From contig NZ_JALPVL010000004.1 in the NCBI RefSeq assembly GCF_023544465.1, forward strand, positions 580,184 to 644,183: a stretch of 64,000 nt of DNA, in the 5' to 3' direction. The DNA is from Paractinoplanes maris (GTDB lineage Bacteria > Actinomycetota > Actinomycetes > Mycobacteriales > Micromonosporaceae). The position numbers and the translations under genes are program-made. Below the pieces are notes generated by a model that was not told where the DNA came from, searched no databases, and saw only the letters and a list, made by a program, of their open reading frames with translations. Below are positions 40,794-48,982 of this stretch, piece by piece; positions within the stretch are counted from its first letter, which is position 1, and every line of letters starts with the position of its first letter.

Positions 40794-40811
40794 GACATGT
40801 CCTTCTTATTG

Positions 40812-40864
40812 CTGAACGGTTACCGTCACGATACACTTTGGATATCGAAACGCAAGACGTTCAG
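40812..40864. promoter_or_regulatory. Operator-like inverted repeats in the TetR/stress-protein promoter
   Basis: The perfect 11-base palindrome ACGGTTACCGT lies at 40816-40826. In addition, CTGAACG (40812-40818) and CGTTCAG (40858-40864) are inverted copies of a half-site common in TetR operators, facing each other across the A/T-rich promoter core. Either could be the repressor target. Confidence 0.55.
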
Positions 40865-40886
40865 TAATTCCGGCGTGGAGGAAGCC

Positions 40887-41321
40887 ATGAGGGACGGCCC
40901 CGGCACGATCCTGGTCGGCATCGACGGATCCACATCCTCCTTACGCGCGGCCGCCTATGCGCTGGGCATGGCCCGCCGCCAGGGCAGCCGCCTGATCGTC
41001 GTCTATGTGCGCACCCCGCCACCGGCCCTGCTGCCCCTGGCCGACACGGGCGGCGCGGCCGCCACGATCATCGACACCCAGGACGCGGTGGAGCGGGAGC
41101 TGCGAGCCGCCTTCGACGAGCGCGTCCAGGATCTCGGCATCGACGCCCGCCTGGTGGTCCGGGCCGGTGAGCCCTACACCGAGCTGTGCGACGCCGCCCG
41201 CGAGGTCCAGGCCGACGCGGTGATCGTGGGCCGCTCGGCCAACTTCCTGCACCGGGTGGCCGGCTCGATCGGCAACAAACTGGTGCGCTGCGGTCGCTGG
41301 CCGGTCACCGTGGTGCCGTGA
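40887..41321 (+). CDS. Universal stress protein (UspA family)
   Basis: A 144-residue single Usp domain. It starts GTILVGIDGSTSSLRAAAYA and ends with the ATP-binding pattern VIVGRSANFLHRVAGSIGNK followed by LVRCGRWPVTVVP. It therefore belongs to the nucleotide-binding subgroup. The ATG at 40887 follows GGAGGAAG. It is divergent from the TetR gene and probably controlled by it. Cytoplasmic; the precise role is unknown. Confidence 0.9.
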   Translation: MRDGPGTILVGIDGSTSSLRAAAYALGMARRQGSRLIVVYVRTPPPALLPLADTGGAAATIIDTQDAVERELRAAFDERVQDLGIDARLVVRAGEPYTELCDAAREVQADAVIVGRSANFLHRVAGSIGNKLVRCGRWPVTVVP

Positions 41322-41336
41322 CGCCGCCGGGCGGCC

Positions 41337-41362
41337 GCGGACATCAGGGTCGCACCCTCATG
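41337..41362. repeat. Left copy of a motif flanking the LAL regulator gene
   Basis: Contains ATCAGGGTCGCACCC (41343-41357), present in the same orientation at 44092-44106. It also contains GCGGACATC and CCTCATG, which are inverted copies of elements at 44108-44116 and 44085-44091. It ends on the stop codon of the LAL gene and can fold by AGGGT/ACCCT pairing. Confidence 0.8.
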
Positions 41363-44087
41363 CGCGGTCGTGACGCTCCACCGCGCGGGCGATCTCGACG
41401 CGCGAGCCGACCGACAGTTTGTGGAACAGATGGCGGATGTGGGTCTCGACCGTCTTGCGGCTCAGATAGAGCTCCTCGGCGATCTCCGCGTTGGTGCGGC
41501 GGTCGGTGATCAGCCGGGCCACCTCGAGCTCGCGCTCGGTCAGCGTGGCCAGCCCGGAGCTCCGGTCGCTGCGGCGGTGCACTTGCCGGTGACCCAGGCG
41601 CCGCATCAGGCGCTCGGCCTCGGCCCGCCGCCGCGGAGCCCCGCACCGGTCGTAGACGTCGCGGACCAGCTGGAGATTCCGGACGGCCTCCTCGACGTCA
41701 CCCGCCTCGGCCAGCGCCCGCGCGGCCAGCAGCCGGGCGGCCGCCGCCTCCAGCACGGTGCCGTGCCGGGCGGCTTCCAGCGCGAGTTCCGCGGCCTCGC
41801 GCGGGCGGCCCTGATGCAGAGCCACCAGGGCCAGCCCCTTGCCCTCGGCCCGGGGAACCCGGCCCACGGCCAGCTCCTGGTGGACGATCACCTCGCGGGC
41901 GGCCGGGCGCAGCGGGGCCGGGATCAGGTCGAGGCCGGGAACGACGGCCGCGGCGGCCCGGCCCGACTCGACCAGGGCGACGGCCAGCGCGAGCCGTGAC
42001 CAGACGCCGGGCAGCGTGTTCACCTCCGGGCCCTGCGCGGCCACGCTCTCCTCGGCCAGGGTGCGCGCCAGGGTGGCATCGCCGCTGATGGCCGCGACCG
42101 AGGAGCGGGCGGTCAGCGCCCAGCCCAGCATCGAGGCGTTGCCCGAGGCGCGGGAGATCTCGACGGCCTCGTCGAGCACGGCCGCCGCCTCCGGCAACCG
42201 GCCCGCCGCGGCCCGCACCAGACCGGTCCAGAACATCACCGGGACGTGGTGGTGGACCAGCGCCAGCGCGCGTTCCGCGTGCCGCCCGGCGTCCGCGAGC
42301 CGCCCGGCCAGGAACTCGGCCGCGGCCAGCTGGCCGATGATCGGCTCCGGCGAGATCTCCAGCTCCTCGTCGGACTGGGCGTCGAGCAGGGCCGCCGCCT
42401 CGGTGCAGGCCTCGGCGGCCGCGGCTTCGTCCCCGGCGAACGCGGTGCTGAAGGCCAGCCGCATGGCGGCCCCGGCGACGGCGCGGGGCTCGCCGAGTCG
42501 TACGGCGGCCGCGCGTGCCCGCTGCGACCACGCGACCGCGGCGCCGAACTCGAGGCGGAACAGATGGTCCTGGGCGATCGCGGTCATCAGCGTGACCGCC
42601 TCGGCCGGGTGGGCCTCGCCGACGCGGTCGAGGGCGGTGGTGAGCCGCCGGTGGGCGGCGTCGTGGTGGCCCAGCGTGTGCTCGAGGCCGGCGCAGTCCG
42701 CGATCAGGGCGACCCGGGTGGTCACCTGGTCGGGCGGCAGCAGGGCGATGGCCTGGACGAGGGCATCGCGGGCCCGCTCGAGGTGGCCGGCCGCGCCCAG
42801 CGCCCCGCCGAGTGCGGCCCACAGCCCGGGGGCCGGTCGCAGGTCGATCGCGTGCTGGTACCACCGGGCGGCCTCGCCGGGTGCCCGCCGCACCACGTCG
42901 TCGCCGGCCGCTCGCAGCAGTGCCACGGCGTCGGCGTCGCCGGGCCGCGCGGCCTGCACGATGTGGTGGGCCCGCCCGGCCGGGGGCACCCCACGCTCGG
43001 CCAGCGCGGCGGCCAGACGCTCGTGGGCACCGACCCGCCAGGCGCGAGGAGCGGCGTCGTAGACGGCCCGGCGCAGCAGCGGATGCCGGAACCGGAACCG
43101 GCGGGGCGCGTCGGTCGGCCGCACCAGATCACGGTCGAGCAGCACGTCGAGCGCCTGGGCGACCGTCGTCTCGGGCTGCTCGGCGGCGGTCGCGACCAGC
43201 TCCAGCAGGAACGGGTCGCCGGTCACGGCGGCGCCCTCCAGCACCCGGCGTACGCCCCGATCGAGCAGGGCCAGCTCGTCCGCCATGGCCACCGAGACCG
43301 CGGCCGGGACGTCGCCGCCGGCCGGAACGGACCGGGCGGCCGCCCCGGGAGCACGACCGGCCCGGGCCAGCTGTCCCAGATAGAACGGGTTACCCCCGCT
43401 GTCGGCGTAGAGGGCCGCGCCCTCGGCCCCGAGCAGTTCGCGGGCATCACCCAGGCTCAGCGGCCCCAGGTCGAGGCGGGTCACCAGGGTCCCGGCCCGG
43501 TCGAGGCTTGCGGTCAGCCGGCGCGCGGTCTGCCGGGGCCGCAGCGCCAGCCCGAGCAGCACGGGCGCCACCGGCGGGCGCCGCAGCAGTCCGCAGACCA
43601 GCTCGACCGACGCCGAATCAGCCCAGTGCAGGTCGTCCAGGAGCAGCACGGCGGGCGTCGGCCCGGCCAGCACCTCGAGCAGCTGACGCATCGCGCGGTG
43701 AGCCCGATAGCGCGGATCCCCGCGGCCCCCGGCCGGCGTCGAGCCGGCGGGCCAGGACGGCAGCAGGCCGGCCAGCTCGGACCGGGTCTCGTCGTCCAGA
43801 CCGGCCAGGCGGTCCGGCTCGGCCGCGCGCAGGTATTCGTCGAGCGCGTCGACGAACAGCCAGAACGGCAGGTCGCGTTCGAACTCCGAGGCGCTGCCGG
43901 CCAGCACGAGCATGCCCCGCGCGTCGGCCCGCGCGCCGAGCTCGGCCAGCATCCGGCTCTTGCCGATGCCCGGCTCGCCGGCCAGCACGGTCACCGCGGC
44001 ACCGCCGGCCGGCAGCGCGTCGAGCAGCGTTTCGACCGTGCTCACTTCGGCGCCGCGTCCGACCAGGACGCGACCGGGCTCCGTCAT
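41358..44087 (-). CDS. LAL-type LuxR-family regulator with AAA ATPase domain
   Basis: A 909-residue STAND regulator. The N-terminal ATPase has Walker A LAGEPGIGKSRM (about 36-47) and Walker B VLLLDDLHWADS. A long helical, TPR-like middle region follows (about 380-830). The C-terminal LuxR helix-turn-helix is ATLTERELEVARLITDRRTN and then EELYLSRKTVETHIRHLFHK. Such regulators often activate secondary metabolism or carbohydrate pathways. The ATG at 44087 lies inside the flanking repeat. It is divergent from the small protein and flavin monooxygenase genes, its likely targets. Confidence 0.92.
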   Translation of the reverse strand: MTEPGRVLVGRGAEVSTVETLLDALPAGGAAVTVLAGEPGIGKSRMLAELGARADARGMLVLAGSASEFERDLPFWLFVDALDEYLRAAEPDRLAGLDDETRSELAGLLPSWPAGSTPAGGRGDPRYRAHRAMRQLLEVLAGPTPAVLLLDDLHWADSASVELVCGLLRRPPVAPVLLGLALRPRQTARRLTASLDRAGTLVTRLDLGPLSLGDARELLGAEGAALYADSGGNPFYLGQLARAGRAPGAAARSVPAGGDVPAAVSVAMADELALLDRGVRRVLEGAAVTGDPFLLELVATAAEQPETTVAQALDVLLDRDLVRPTDAPRRFRFRHPLLRRAVYDAAPRAWRVGAHERLAAALAERGVPPAGRAHHIVQAARPGDADAVALLRAAGDDVVRRAPGEAARWYQHAIDLRPAPGLWAALGGALGAAGHLERARDALVQAIALLPPDQVTTRVALIADCAGLEHTLGHHDAAHRRLTTALDRVGEAHPAEAVTLMTAIAQDHLFRLEFGAAVAWSQRARAAAVRLGEPRAVAGAAMRLAFSTAFAGDEAAAAEACTEAAALLDAQSDEELEISPEPIIGQLAAAEFLAGRLADAGRHAERALALVHHHVPVMFWTGLVRAAAGRLPEAAAVLDEAVEISRASGNASMLGWALTARSSVAAISGDATLARTLAEESVAAQGPEVNTLPGVWSRLALAVALVESGRAAAAVVPGLDLIPAPLRPAAREVIVHQELAVGRVPRAEGKGLALVALHQGRPREAAELALEAARHGTVLEAAAARLLAARALAEAGDVEEAVRNLQLVRDVYDRCGAPRRRAEAERLMRRLGHRQVHRRSDRSSGLATLTERELEVARLITDRRTNAEIAEELYLSRKTVETHIRHLFHKLSVGSRVEIARAVERHDRA

Positions 44088-44116
44088 GAGGATCAGGGTC
44101 GCACCCCGATGTCCGC
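44085..44116. repeat. Right copy of the motif flanking the LAL regulator gene
   Basis: Covers the LAL start codon and the bases upstream. It shares the direct 15-base block (44092-44106) with the left copy, and carries CATGAGG (44085-44091) and GATGTCCGC (44108-44116) as inverted partners of the left copy. It probably overlaps the divergent promoter. Confidence 0.8.
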
Positions 44117-44126
44117 CCGCGCGAGA

Positions 44127-44387
44127 GTGACGAGGCTCATCGTTGTGCCGCTCTTCCTCCTCCACAACCGACACACGGCCGGCGACTGCGGCGTCGTGTT
44201 CGCCGCCTTCCGCGGTTTCCCGAGCCCGCTGCGGCACAGCGCGGCCCTGGCCACCTGCCGCGGCGGCGGGCACGAGGTCTGGTGGCGCACCACCGCCGCC
44301 GACGAGACGACCGCGCTGCGCCAGCTGCCGAGCTACGTCGCCACGACCAGCACCGCCACCCGTGTCGAGTGGTTCGACACCCCGTGA
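44127..44387 (+). CDS. Small conserved-type protein of unknown function
   Basis: An 86-residue protein reading RLIVVPLFLLHNRHTAGDCG, then AFRGFPSPLRHSAALATCRG and HEVWWRTTAADE near the C-terminus. Short proteins with this SPLRH ... C ... GGH ... WW pattern occur in many actinomycetes, so it is probably a real gene; no function is known. The GTG at 44127 is preferred; an in-frame ATG at 44109 inside the flanking repeat is an alternative. It lies 32 bases before the monooxygenase gene, and both face away from the LAL regulator. Confidence 0.6.
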   Translation: MTRLIVVPLFLLHNRHTAGDCGVVFAAFRGFPSPLRHSAALATCRGGGHEVWWRTTAADETTALRQLPSYVATTSTATRVEWFDTP

Positions 44388-44419
44388 GACCCGTTCTCCG
44401 CCGACACCTGGAGCCATCC

Positions 44420-45598
44420 ATGAACCGCACGCTGCCTGCCACCACCGATGTCGTCATCGCCGGCGCCGGGCCGACCGGGCTGACCCTGGCCTGCGCCCTC
44501 GCCGCCCGCGGGATCGACCATCTGCTGCTCGACGGGGCCGAGAAGGGGGCCAACACCTCCCGGGCCGCGGTCGTCCACGCCCGGACGCTGGAGGTCCTCG
44601 ACGAGCTCGGGGTCAGCGACGACCTGTGCCGCCGGGGCATCGAGGCCACCAAGTTCACCGTCCGCGACCGCGACCGGGCCCTCTTCCAGGTGCCGTTCGC
44701 GGGGCTGCCGACCAAATACCCGTACACGTTGATGCTGCCCCAGGACCAGACCGAGCGGATCCTCACCGAGCATCTGGAGGCGAGCGGCGGCGCGGTGCGC
44801 TGGCGGCACCGGGTCACCGGCCTCGACCAGGGCACGGTGACGGTGGCCGGGCCCGACGGCTCGGTGCAGCAGGTCCGCGCCCGCTACGTCGCGGGCTGCG
44901 ACGGGATGAACAGCGTCGTCCGCGAGCAGGCCGGCATCGGCTTCACCGGCTCGCGCTACGCCGAGTCCTTCGTGCTGGCCGACGTCACCCTGACCTGGCC
45001 GTACGAACTCGACGAGGTGCACCTGTTCTTCGCGCCGCGGGGACTGGTCGTGGTCGCGCCCCTGCCCGACGGCCGCTACCGCATCGTGGCCACGCTCGAC
45101 GACGCCCCCGAACATCCCACCGTGGACGACGTGCAGCGCCTGCTCGACGAGCGCGGCCCACGCGTACGGCCCGGCACGGTGACCGGGTTGACCTGGAGCT
45201 CCCGGTTCCGGGTGCACCACCGCCTCGCCGACACCTATCGGCGCGGGCCGGTGTTCCTGGCCGGCGACGCCGCCCACGTGCACAGCCCGGCCGGCGGCCA
45301 GGGCATGAACACCGGCATCCAGGACGCGGTGGCACTGGCCCGGCTGCTGAGCGAGGCGGTCGGCGGCGGGGCGGCCGACCTGGATTCGTACGAGGCGGAG
45401 CGCCGCCCGGTCGCGGCCGGGGTCGTGGCCATGACCGACCGCCTGACCCGGGCGGCCACGGTCCGCAACCCGGTGGCCCGGGTGATCCGCAACGCCGCCC
45501 TCACGGTCGCCGGCCGCTCCCCCCGACTTCAGCGGAAGATGGCGTTCAACCTGTCCGAGCTGTCGATCGACGACGCCCGCTCGCCGGCGCTGCGATGA
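44420..45598 (+). CDS. FAD-dependent aromatic monooxygenase (PHBH-like)
   Basis: A 392-residue class A flavoprotein hydroxylase. The N-terminal FAD motif is VVIAGAGPTGLTLACALAAR, the middle RYVAGCDGMNSVVREQAGIG carries the DG motif, and GPVFLAGDAAHVHSPAGGQG holds the second FAD-binding GD motif. It lacks the C-terminal thioredoxin-like domain of phenol hydroxylases. It oxidises an aromatic or polyketide substrate with NAD(P)H and O2. The ATG at 44420 follows TGGAG. Its placement beside a LAL regulator suggests regulated secondary or catabolic metabolism; the substrate is unknown. Confidence 0.9.
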   Translation: MNRTLPATTDVVIAGAGPTGLTLACALAARGIDHLLLDGAEKGANTSRAAVVHARTLEVLDELGVSDDLCRRGIEATKFTVRDRDRALFQVPFAGLPTKYPYTLMLPQDQTERILTEHLEASGGAVRWRHRVTGLDQGTVTVAGPDGSVQQVRARYVAGCDGMNSVVREQAGIGFTGSRYAESFVLADVTLTWPYELDEVHLFFAPRGLVVVAPLPDGRYRIVATLDDAPEHPTVDDVQRLLDERGPRVRPGTVTGLTWSSRFRVHHRLADTYRRGPVFLAGDAAHVHSPAGGQGMNTGIQDAVALARLLSEAVGGGAADLDSYEAERRPVAAGVVAMTDRLTRAATVRNPVARVIRNAALTVAGRSPRLQRKMAFNLSELSIDDARSPALR

Positions 45599-45601
45599 AC
45601 A

Positions 45602-45646
45602 GGATCGTCAGGCGCCGGCGGTGAAGGGGATCGTCAGGCGCCGGCG
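45602..45646. repeat. Duplicated 19-base block at the MerR-like gene end
   Basis: GGATCGTCAGGCGCCGGCG occurs at 45602-45620 and again at 45628-45646, a 26-base period. The second copy includes the stop codon of the MerR-like gene (45634-45636). The gene end has thus been duplicated into the spacer between two convergent genes. Confidence 0.9.
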
Positions 45647-45951
45647 TCCTGCCGGCGCTGGTGTTCCTGGTTCTGCCGGAGGGCCTCCTCGAGCTGGTCC
45701 TCGAGGATGATGATGCGGCAGGCGGCCTCCAGGGCGGTGCCCTGCTCGACCATCTCGCGGGCTCGCGCGGCCAGCCGGAGCTGGTATCGGGAGTAGCGGC
45801 GGTGCCCGCCGGCCGACCGGAACGGCGTGATCAGTTTCGCCTCGTCCAACCGGCGCAGGAAGTCTTGCGAAGCGCCGGTGATCTCCGCGGCGCGGCCCAT
45901 GGTGTAGGCGGGGTAGTCGTCGTCGCCGAACATGTCGTCGGACTGGGGCAT
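45634..45951 (-). CDS. MerR-type helix-turn-helix regulator
   Basis: A 105-residue protein. It has an acidic start (SDDMFGDDDYPAYTMGRAAE), a MerR winged helix FLRRLDEAKLITPFRSAGGH and RRYSRYQLRLAARAREMVEQ, and a C-terminal coiled coil IILEDQLEEALRQNQEHQRR. The type is widely conserved in actinomycetes and lacks an effector domain. The ATG at 45951 follows GGAGAG; an in-frame ATG at 46023 would add 24 residues that overlap a leader hairpin and look non-coding. It is convergent with the monooxygenase gene. Confidence 0.87.
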   Translation of the reverse strand: MPQSDDMFGDDDYPAYTMGRAAEITGASQDFLRRLDEAKLITPFRSAGGHRRYSRYQLRLAARAREMVEQGTALEAACRIIILEDQLEEALRQNQEHQRRQDAGA

Positions 45952-45972
45952 ATACGCATCTCTCCAAGACGA

Positions 45973-46000
45973 GGGCCCCGGCGCAACAGCACCGGGGCCC
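45973..46000 (-). promoter_or_regulatory. Leader hairpin of the MerR-like gene
   Basis: A nine-base-pair stem, GGGCCCCGG (45973-45981) and CCGGGGCCC (45992-46000), with a ten-base loop. On the minus strand it ends five bases before the GGAGAG ribosome site of the MerR-like gene. Its position in the transcript leader suggests translational or attenuation control. Confidence 0.55.
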
Positions 46001-46530
46001 AGGGTTACGGGTAAGAACACCATTTACCGACAGGTTCGTCGGGTTGTCGTATCCGCATCAGCCGCCGTCGGCGGCACAGGATGCGAGGATCGCATAAGCG
46101 TGACCGGAGACCACCTCTCGTTCGATGGAGACTGCGGTGACCGCCCCAGGCCTGAGAACTGCGCCCCGGTGGCGGGCGATCCAACGGTGTTGGTCCCTCC
46201 CTTTCCTCTGCTTTCGGTGTGCTGATGGTGCTGTGGTGCCGGTAGTGCTGTGGTGCCGGTAGTGCTGAGTTGCTGTCCGCCGGTGGCGAAGCCCCACGCG
46301 TTTCATGGCCTCACGCACGTGCGACGGGATTTGGTGCGGCGGCAGTTGCTGCCACCGCGGTGCCGAGCGAGCCACGAAAATCCGGGCCCTGCTTGACGCT
46401 CGGTCTTACGTCCGCGTCTTTGGTGTACCTCGTTGTTCGACTCCAGGAACGTTAGCCAACCTCCGCGAGAAAGTCTAGTAAGTTCGTCATAGATTTTCTC
46501 GTGGGCGTGTCGAGACCCTGAACCGGCCTC
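46001..46530. other. Long gene-free region upstream of the MerR-like gene
   Basis: About 530 bases with no convincing gene on either strand. It contains two exact copies and a partial third of the 17-base unit GTGCTGTGGTGCCGGTA (46228-46267), and an A/T-richer block with the inverted arms CGAGAAA (46466-46472) and TTTCTCG (46495-46501). A long leader or a small RNA transcribed toward the MerR-like gene is possible; nothing proves either. Confidence 0.5.
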
Positions 46531-47487
46531 TCACCGGGTCGCCTCGCCCAGCCGGCGGACCGCGGTCATCAGCAGGTTCCAGAAGGCGTCCACCTCCAGC
46601 CCGACCGCGACGTCGGCATTCGGCGGCCGGCCGGTGCGGCGGTGGAGGTCGACGACGGTGGCCCCGCGGGTGTGGGTGCCGGTCAGCTCCACGGCGACCG
46701 GGACGTGGACGGTGTGGACGACCGACGGGTCGATCACCGCGGCCACGGCGATCGGGTCGTGCACCGGCGGGTCGGCGAGCCCGAACGTCCGCAGGTAGGC
46801 ACCCGCGAAGAACGTCATCAACTCCGCACAGACCGTGCCCAGCCGGGTGTCCATCGCGCGGAACCGGTCGATGATCGCCGGGGTCGCCAAGGCCTGGTGC
46901 GTGACGTTCAGGCCGATCATCGTGACCGGGAGACCCGATCGCAGCACGACGTCGGCCGCCTCGGGATCGGTGACGATGTTGAACTCGCCGTACGGTGTCG
47001 TGTTGCCCCGCTCGGTGGAGCCGCCCATGAAGACGATGCGGCGGATCCGCGGGGCGACCTCGGGATGATCGCGCAGCAGCAGCGCGACGTTGGTGAGCGG
47101 GCCGAGGGCGATCAGCTCGACCGGCTCGGCCGAGGCCATCAGCAGCCGGCGCATCAGCTCGACCCCGGGCCCGTCCGCCGGCTCGGCCACCGGCCCGTCG
47201 AGGTCGGGCCCGTCGAGGCCGGACGAGCCGTGGATGTCGGCCGCGACGGTGAGCTCGCCGATCAGCGGCCGGTCGCTCCCGGCGGCGACCGGGATGCCGG
47301 TGGCGCCGGCCAGGGCGAGGATCCGTAGTGCGTTGCGGGTGGTCTTGTCGAGGGTCTGGTTGCCGGCGACCGTGCTGACACCGAGCAGGCGCAGCCGCGG
47401 GTCACCGACGGCCAGCAGCAGGGCCAGCGCGTCGTCGTGTCCCGGGTCGCAGTCGACGATCACCGGCCGGGGAGCGGAATCGGTCAC
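46531..47487 (-). CDS. Nucleoside hydrolase (inosine/uridine-preferring type)
   Basis: A 318-residue N-ribohydrolase that releases a base from ribonucleosides for salvage. The N-terminal calcium and ribose site VIVDCDPGHDDALALLLAVG carries Asp12, Asp14, Asp18 and Asp19. Further family segments are VELIALGPLTNVALLLRDHP and the C-terminal DPPVHDPIAVAAVIDP with the conserved His/Asp. The GTG at 47487 is 27 bases from the divergent DNA glycosylase start, so both transcripts have very short leaders. Cytoplasmic; base preference not predictable. Confidence 0.92.
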   Translation of the reverse strand: MTDSAPRPVIVDCDPGHDDALALLLAVGDPRLRLLGVSTVAGNQTLDKTTRNALRILALAGATGIPVAAGSDRPLIGELTVAADIHGSSGLDGPDLDGPVAEPADGPGVELMRRLLMASAEPVELIALGPLTNVALLLRDHPEVAPRIRRIVFMGGSTERGNTTPYGEFNIVTDPEAADVVLRSGLPVTMIGLNVTHQALATPAIIDRFRAMDTRLGTVCAELMTFFAGAYLRTFGLADPPVHDPIAVAAVIDPSVVHTVHVPVAVELTGTHTRGATVVDLHRRTGRPPNADVAVGLEVDAFWNLLMTAVRRLGEATR

Positions 47488-47514
47488 GCCACGACGATAT
47501 TGTTCGTGGCTGTG

Positions 47515-48132
47515 ATGACCGAGCCGGACCTGCGCCTCGGCGTCGACGAGCTCACCCGCCGCGAGCCGGTCTTCGCCGGAGTCGTGGCCCGGCACGGGCC
47601 GCCGCCGCTGTGGGGGCGCCCGCCGGGGCTGGCCTCGCTGCTGCACATCATGCTGGAGCAGCAGGTGTCGCTCGCGTCGGCGCGGGCGGTGTTCGACCGG
47701 CTCCGGGCGCTGGCCGGCCCGCTCACCGCCGAGAGTCTGCTCGAGCTCGACGACCGGCAGCTGCGCGAGGCCGGGTTGAGCCGGCAGAAGGCCCGTTACG
47801 CCCGGGCCGTGGCCGCCGCGGTCGTGGACGGCTCGCTGGATTTCGCGGCCCTGTCCGAGCTGCCCGACGACCAGGTGGACGCCCAGCTCCAGGCGGTGCC
47901 GGGGATCGGGCCGTGGACCTCGGCGATCTACCGCCTCTCGGTGCTCGGCCGGCCCGACGCGTGGCCGGCGAGCGACCTCGCCGTCATCGCCGGGATCGCC
48001 GCGCTGTGGCAGTTGCCGGCGCTGCCCACCCCGGCCGAGACGATCCTGCGGGCCGAGGCCTGGCGGCCGTGGCGGGCGGTGGCGGCCCGCCTGATCTGGC
48101 AGGAGTATCTGGGGGCCCGGGCGAAGCGGTGA
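47515..48132 (+). CDS. DNA-3-methyladenine glycosylase (AlkA-like, HhH-GPD)
   Basis: A 205-residue base-excision repair glycosylase. The helix-hairpin-helix LQAVPGIGPWTSAIY lies near residue 130, followed by the catalytic Asp154 in WPASDLAVI. The N-terminal LLHIMLEQQVSLASARAVFD is typical of AlkA/MPG2-type enzymes. It lacks the N-terminal TBP-like domain of E. coli AlkA, which is normal for the short form. The ATG at 47515 is divergent from the nucleoside hydrolase gene. Its 3' end abuts the acyltransferase remnant. Confidence 0.9.
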   Translation: MTEPDLRLGVDELTRREPVFAGVVARHGPPPLWGRPPGLASLLHIMLEQQVSLASARAVFDRLRALAGPLTAESLLELDDRQLREAGLSRQKARYARAVAAAVVDGSLDFAALSELPDDQVDAQLQAVPGIGPWTSAIYRLSVLGRPDAWPASDLAVIAGIAALWQLPALPTPAETILRAEAWRPWRAVAARLIWQEYLGARAKR

Positions 48133-48982
48133 ACTTGCGGATCTCTGTTTTCATGCGCTGGTGCAGCAGATAGAACGGGTAGGTCAAGGCGCCCGCGGTG
48201 GCCGGCCATCGCACGTCCCAGCCGTCGGTGGCCCCCAGCGCGATCGCGGTCAGCACGACCACCACGACAGTGAGGATGATCAGCGCGGGCGCGCGGGGCA
48301 CCACGAAACCGGGGTGCAGGTCGGCCACCCGCGCCGCCATCCGGGGCAGCGCGAGGAGCCAGCCGCCGATCACCAGAGCCCCCAGCCACGGGGTGGGCCC
48401 GTACCGGCGGATCAGGCACAGTGCCTGCCCGATCACGAAATACGGTGCGAAGCCCGGCATGACCACCACCGCGGTCCACTCCGGCAGCAGCGGGCCGGCC
48501 GAGGCGGCGACCAGCCAGACGGTGGCGAAGCCGGCCACCCGCCGGTAGGTCAGGCCCCACACCACCAGCACCGCGAACAGCAGATAGAAACGGAGCTCGA
48601 CCCAGAGCGTCCAATAGACGGTGTCGACCAGCGGGATCCCCATCGGCTCGGCCAGCATGCTCAGGTTGGCCAGGATTTCCCGTACGGTGGGCGCCCCGCT
48701 CACCGGCACGCCGGTGCGCACCGGCAGCAGCGTCACCACCGTCGCGGTGAGCAGCACACACGCCCAGAACGCCAGATAGAGCCGGGCGACCCGGGCTGCC
48801 GCGAACTGCCGGGGCGTCCGGTCGAAGGCGCTCATCCCGATCACGAACCCGCTGAGCAGGAAGAACATCTCGACGCCGAGGAAGCCGTAGATCAGGACGT
48901 GGCTCGCCGTGGGCAGGTGGTATTCGGGCAGCCGCACGCCGTCCAGGCGCCACGAGACGGAGTAGTGGTAGCCCGCGACGCA
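48133..48982 (-). pseudogene. Acyltransferase-3 family gene remnant, truncated at both ends
   Basis: The frame reads GYHYSVSWRLDGVRLPEYHL, then LIYGFLGVEMFFLLSGFVIG and further membrane helices to YPFYLLHQRMKTEIRKF, a clear OafA/YrhL-type membrane acyltransferase. The normal N-terminus (RGLAALWVV ... before the conserved His) is missing: the frame emerges directly from the stop codon of the gene at 48983. The C-terminus is also cut and the frame runs about 150 bases into the antisense of the glycosylase gene. The first usable start is a GTG at 48937, after the conserved His, so it is probably not functional. Confidence 0.8.

Noticed and set aside
42246..44108. Long + strand frame leading into the small protein at 44127
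   Set aside because: This part is antisense to the LAL regulator. Only the last 86 codons look like a real protein.
41337..44116. Insertion sequence or integron-like element around the LAL gene
   Set aside because: No transposase, recombinase or target-site duplication is visible. The matching motifs are kept only as an unexplained observation.
47984..48132. Continuation of the acyltransferase frame into the glycosylase gene
   Set aside because: The sequence becomes Pro/Ala/Arg-rich antisense of the glycosylase and loses all acyltransferase character, so the frame is not extended there.
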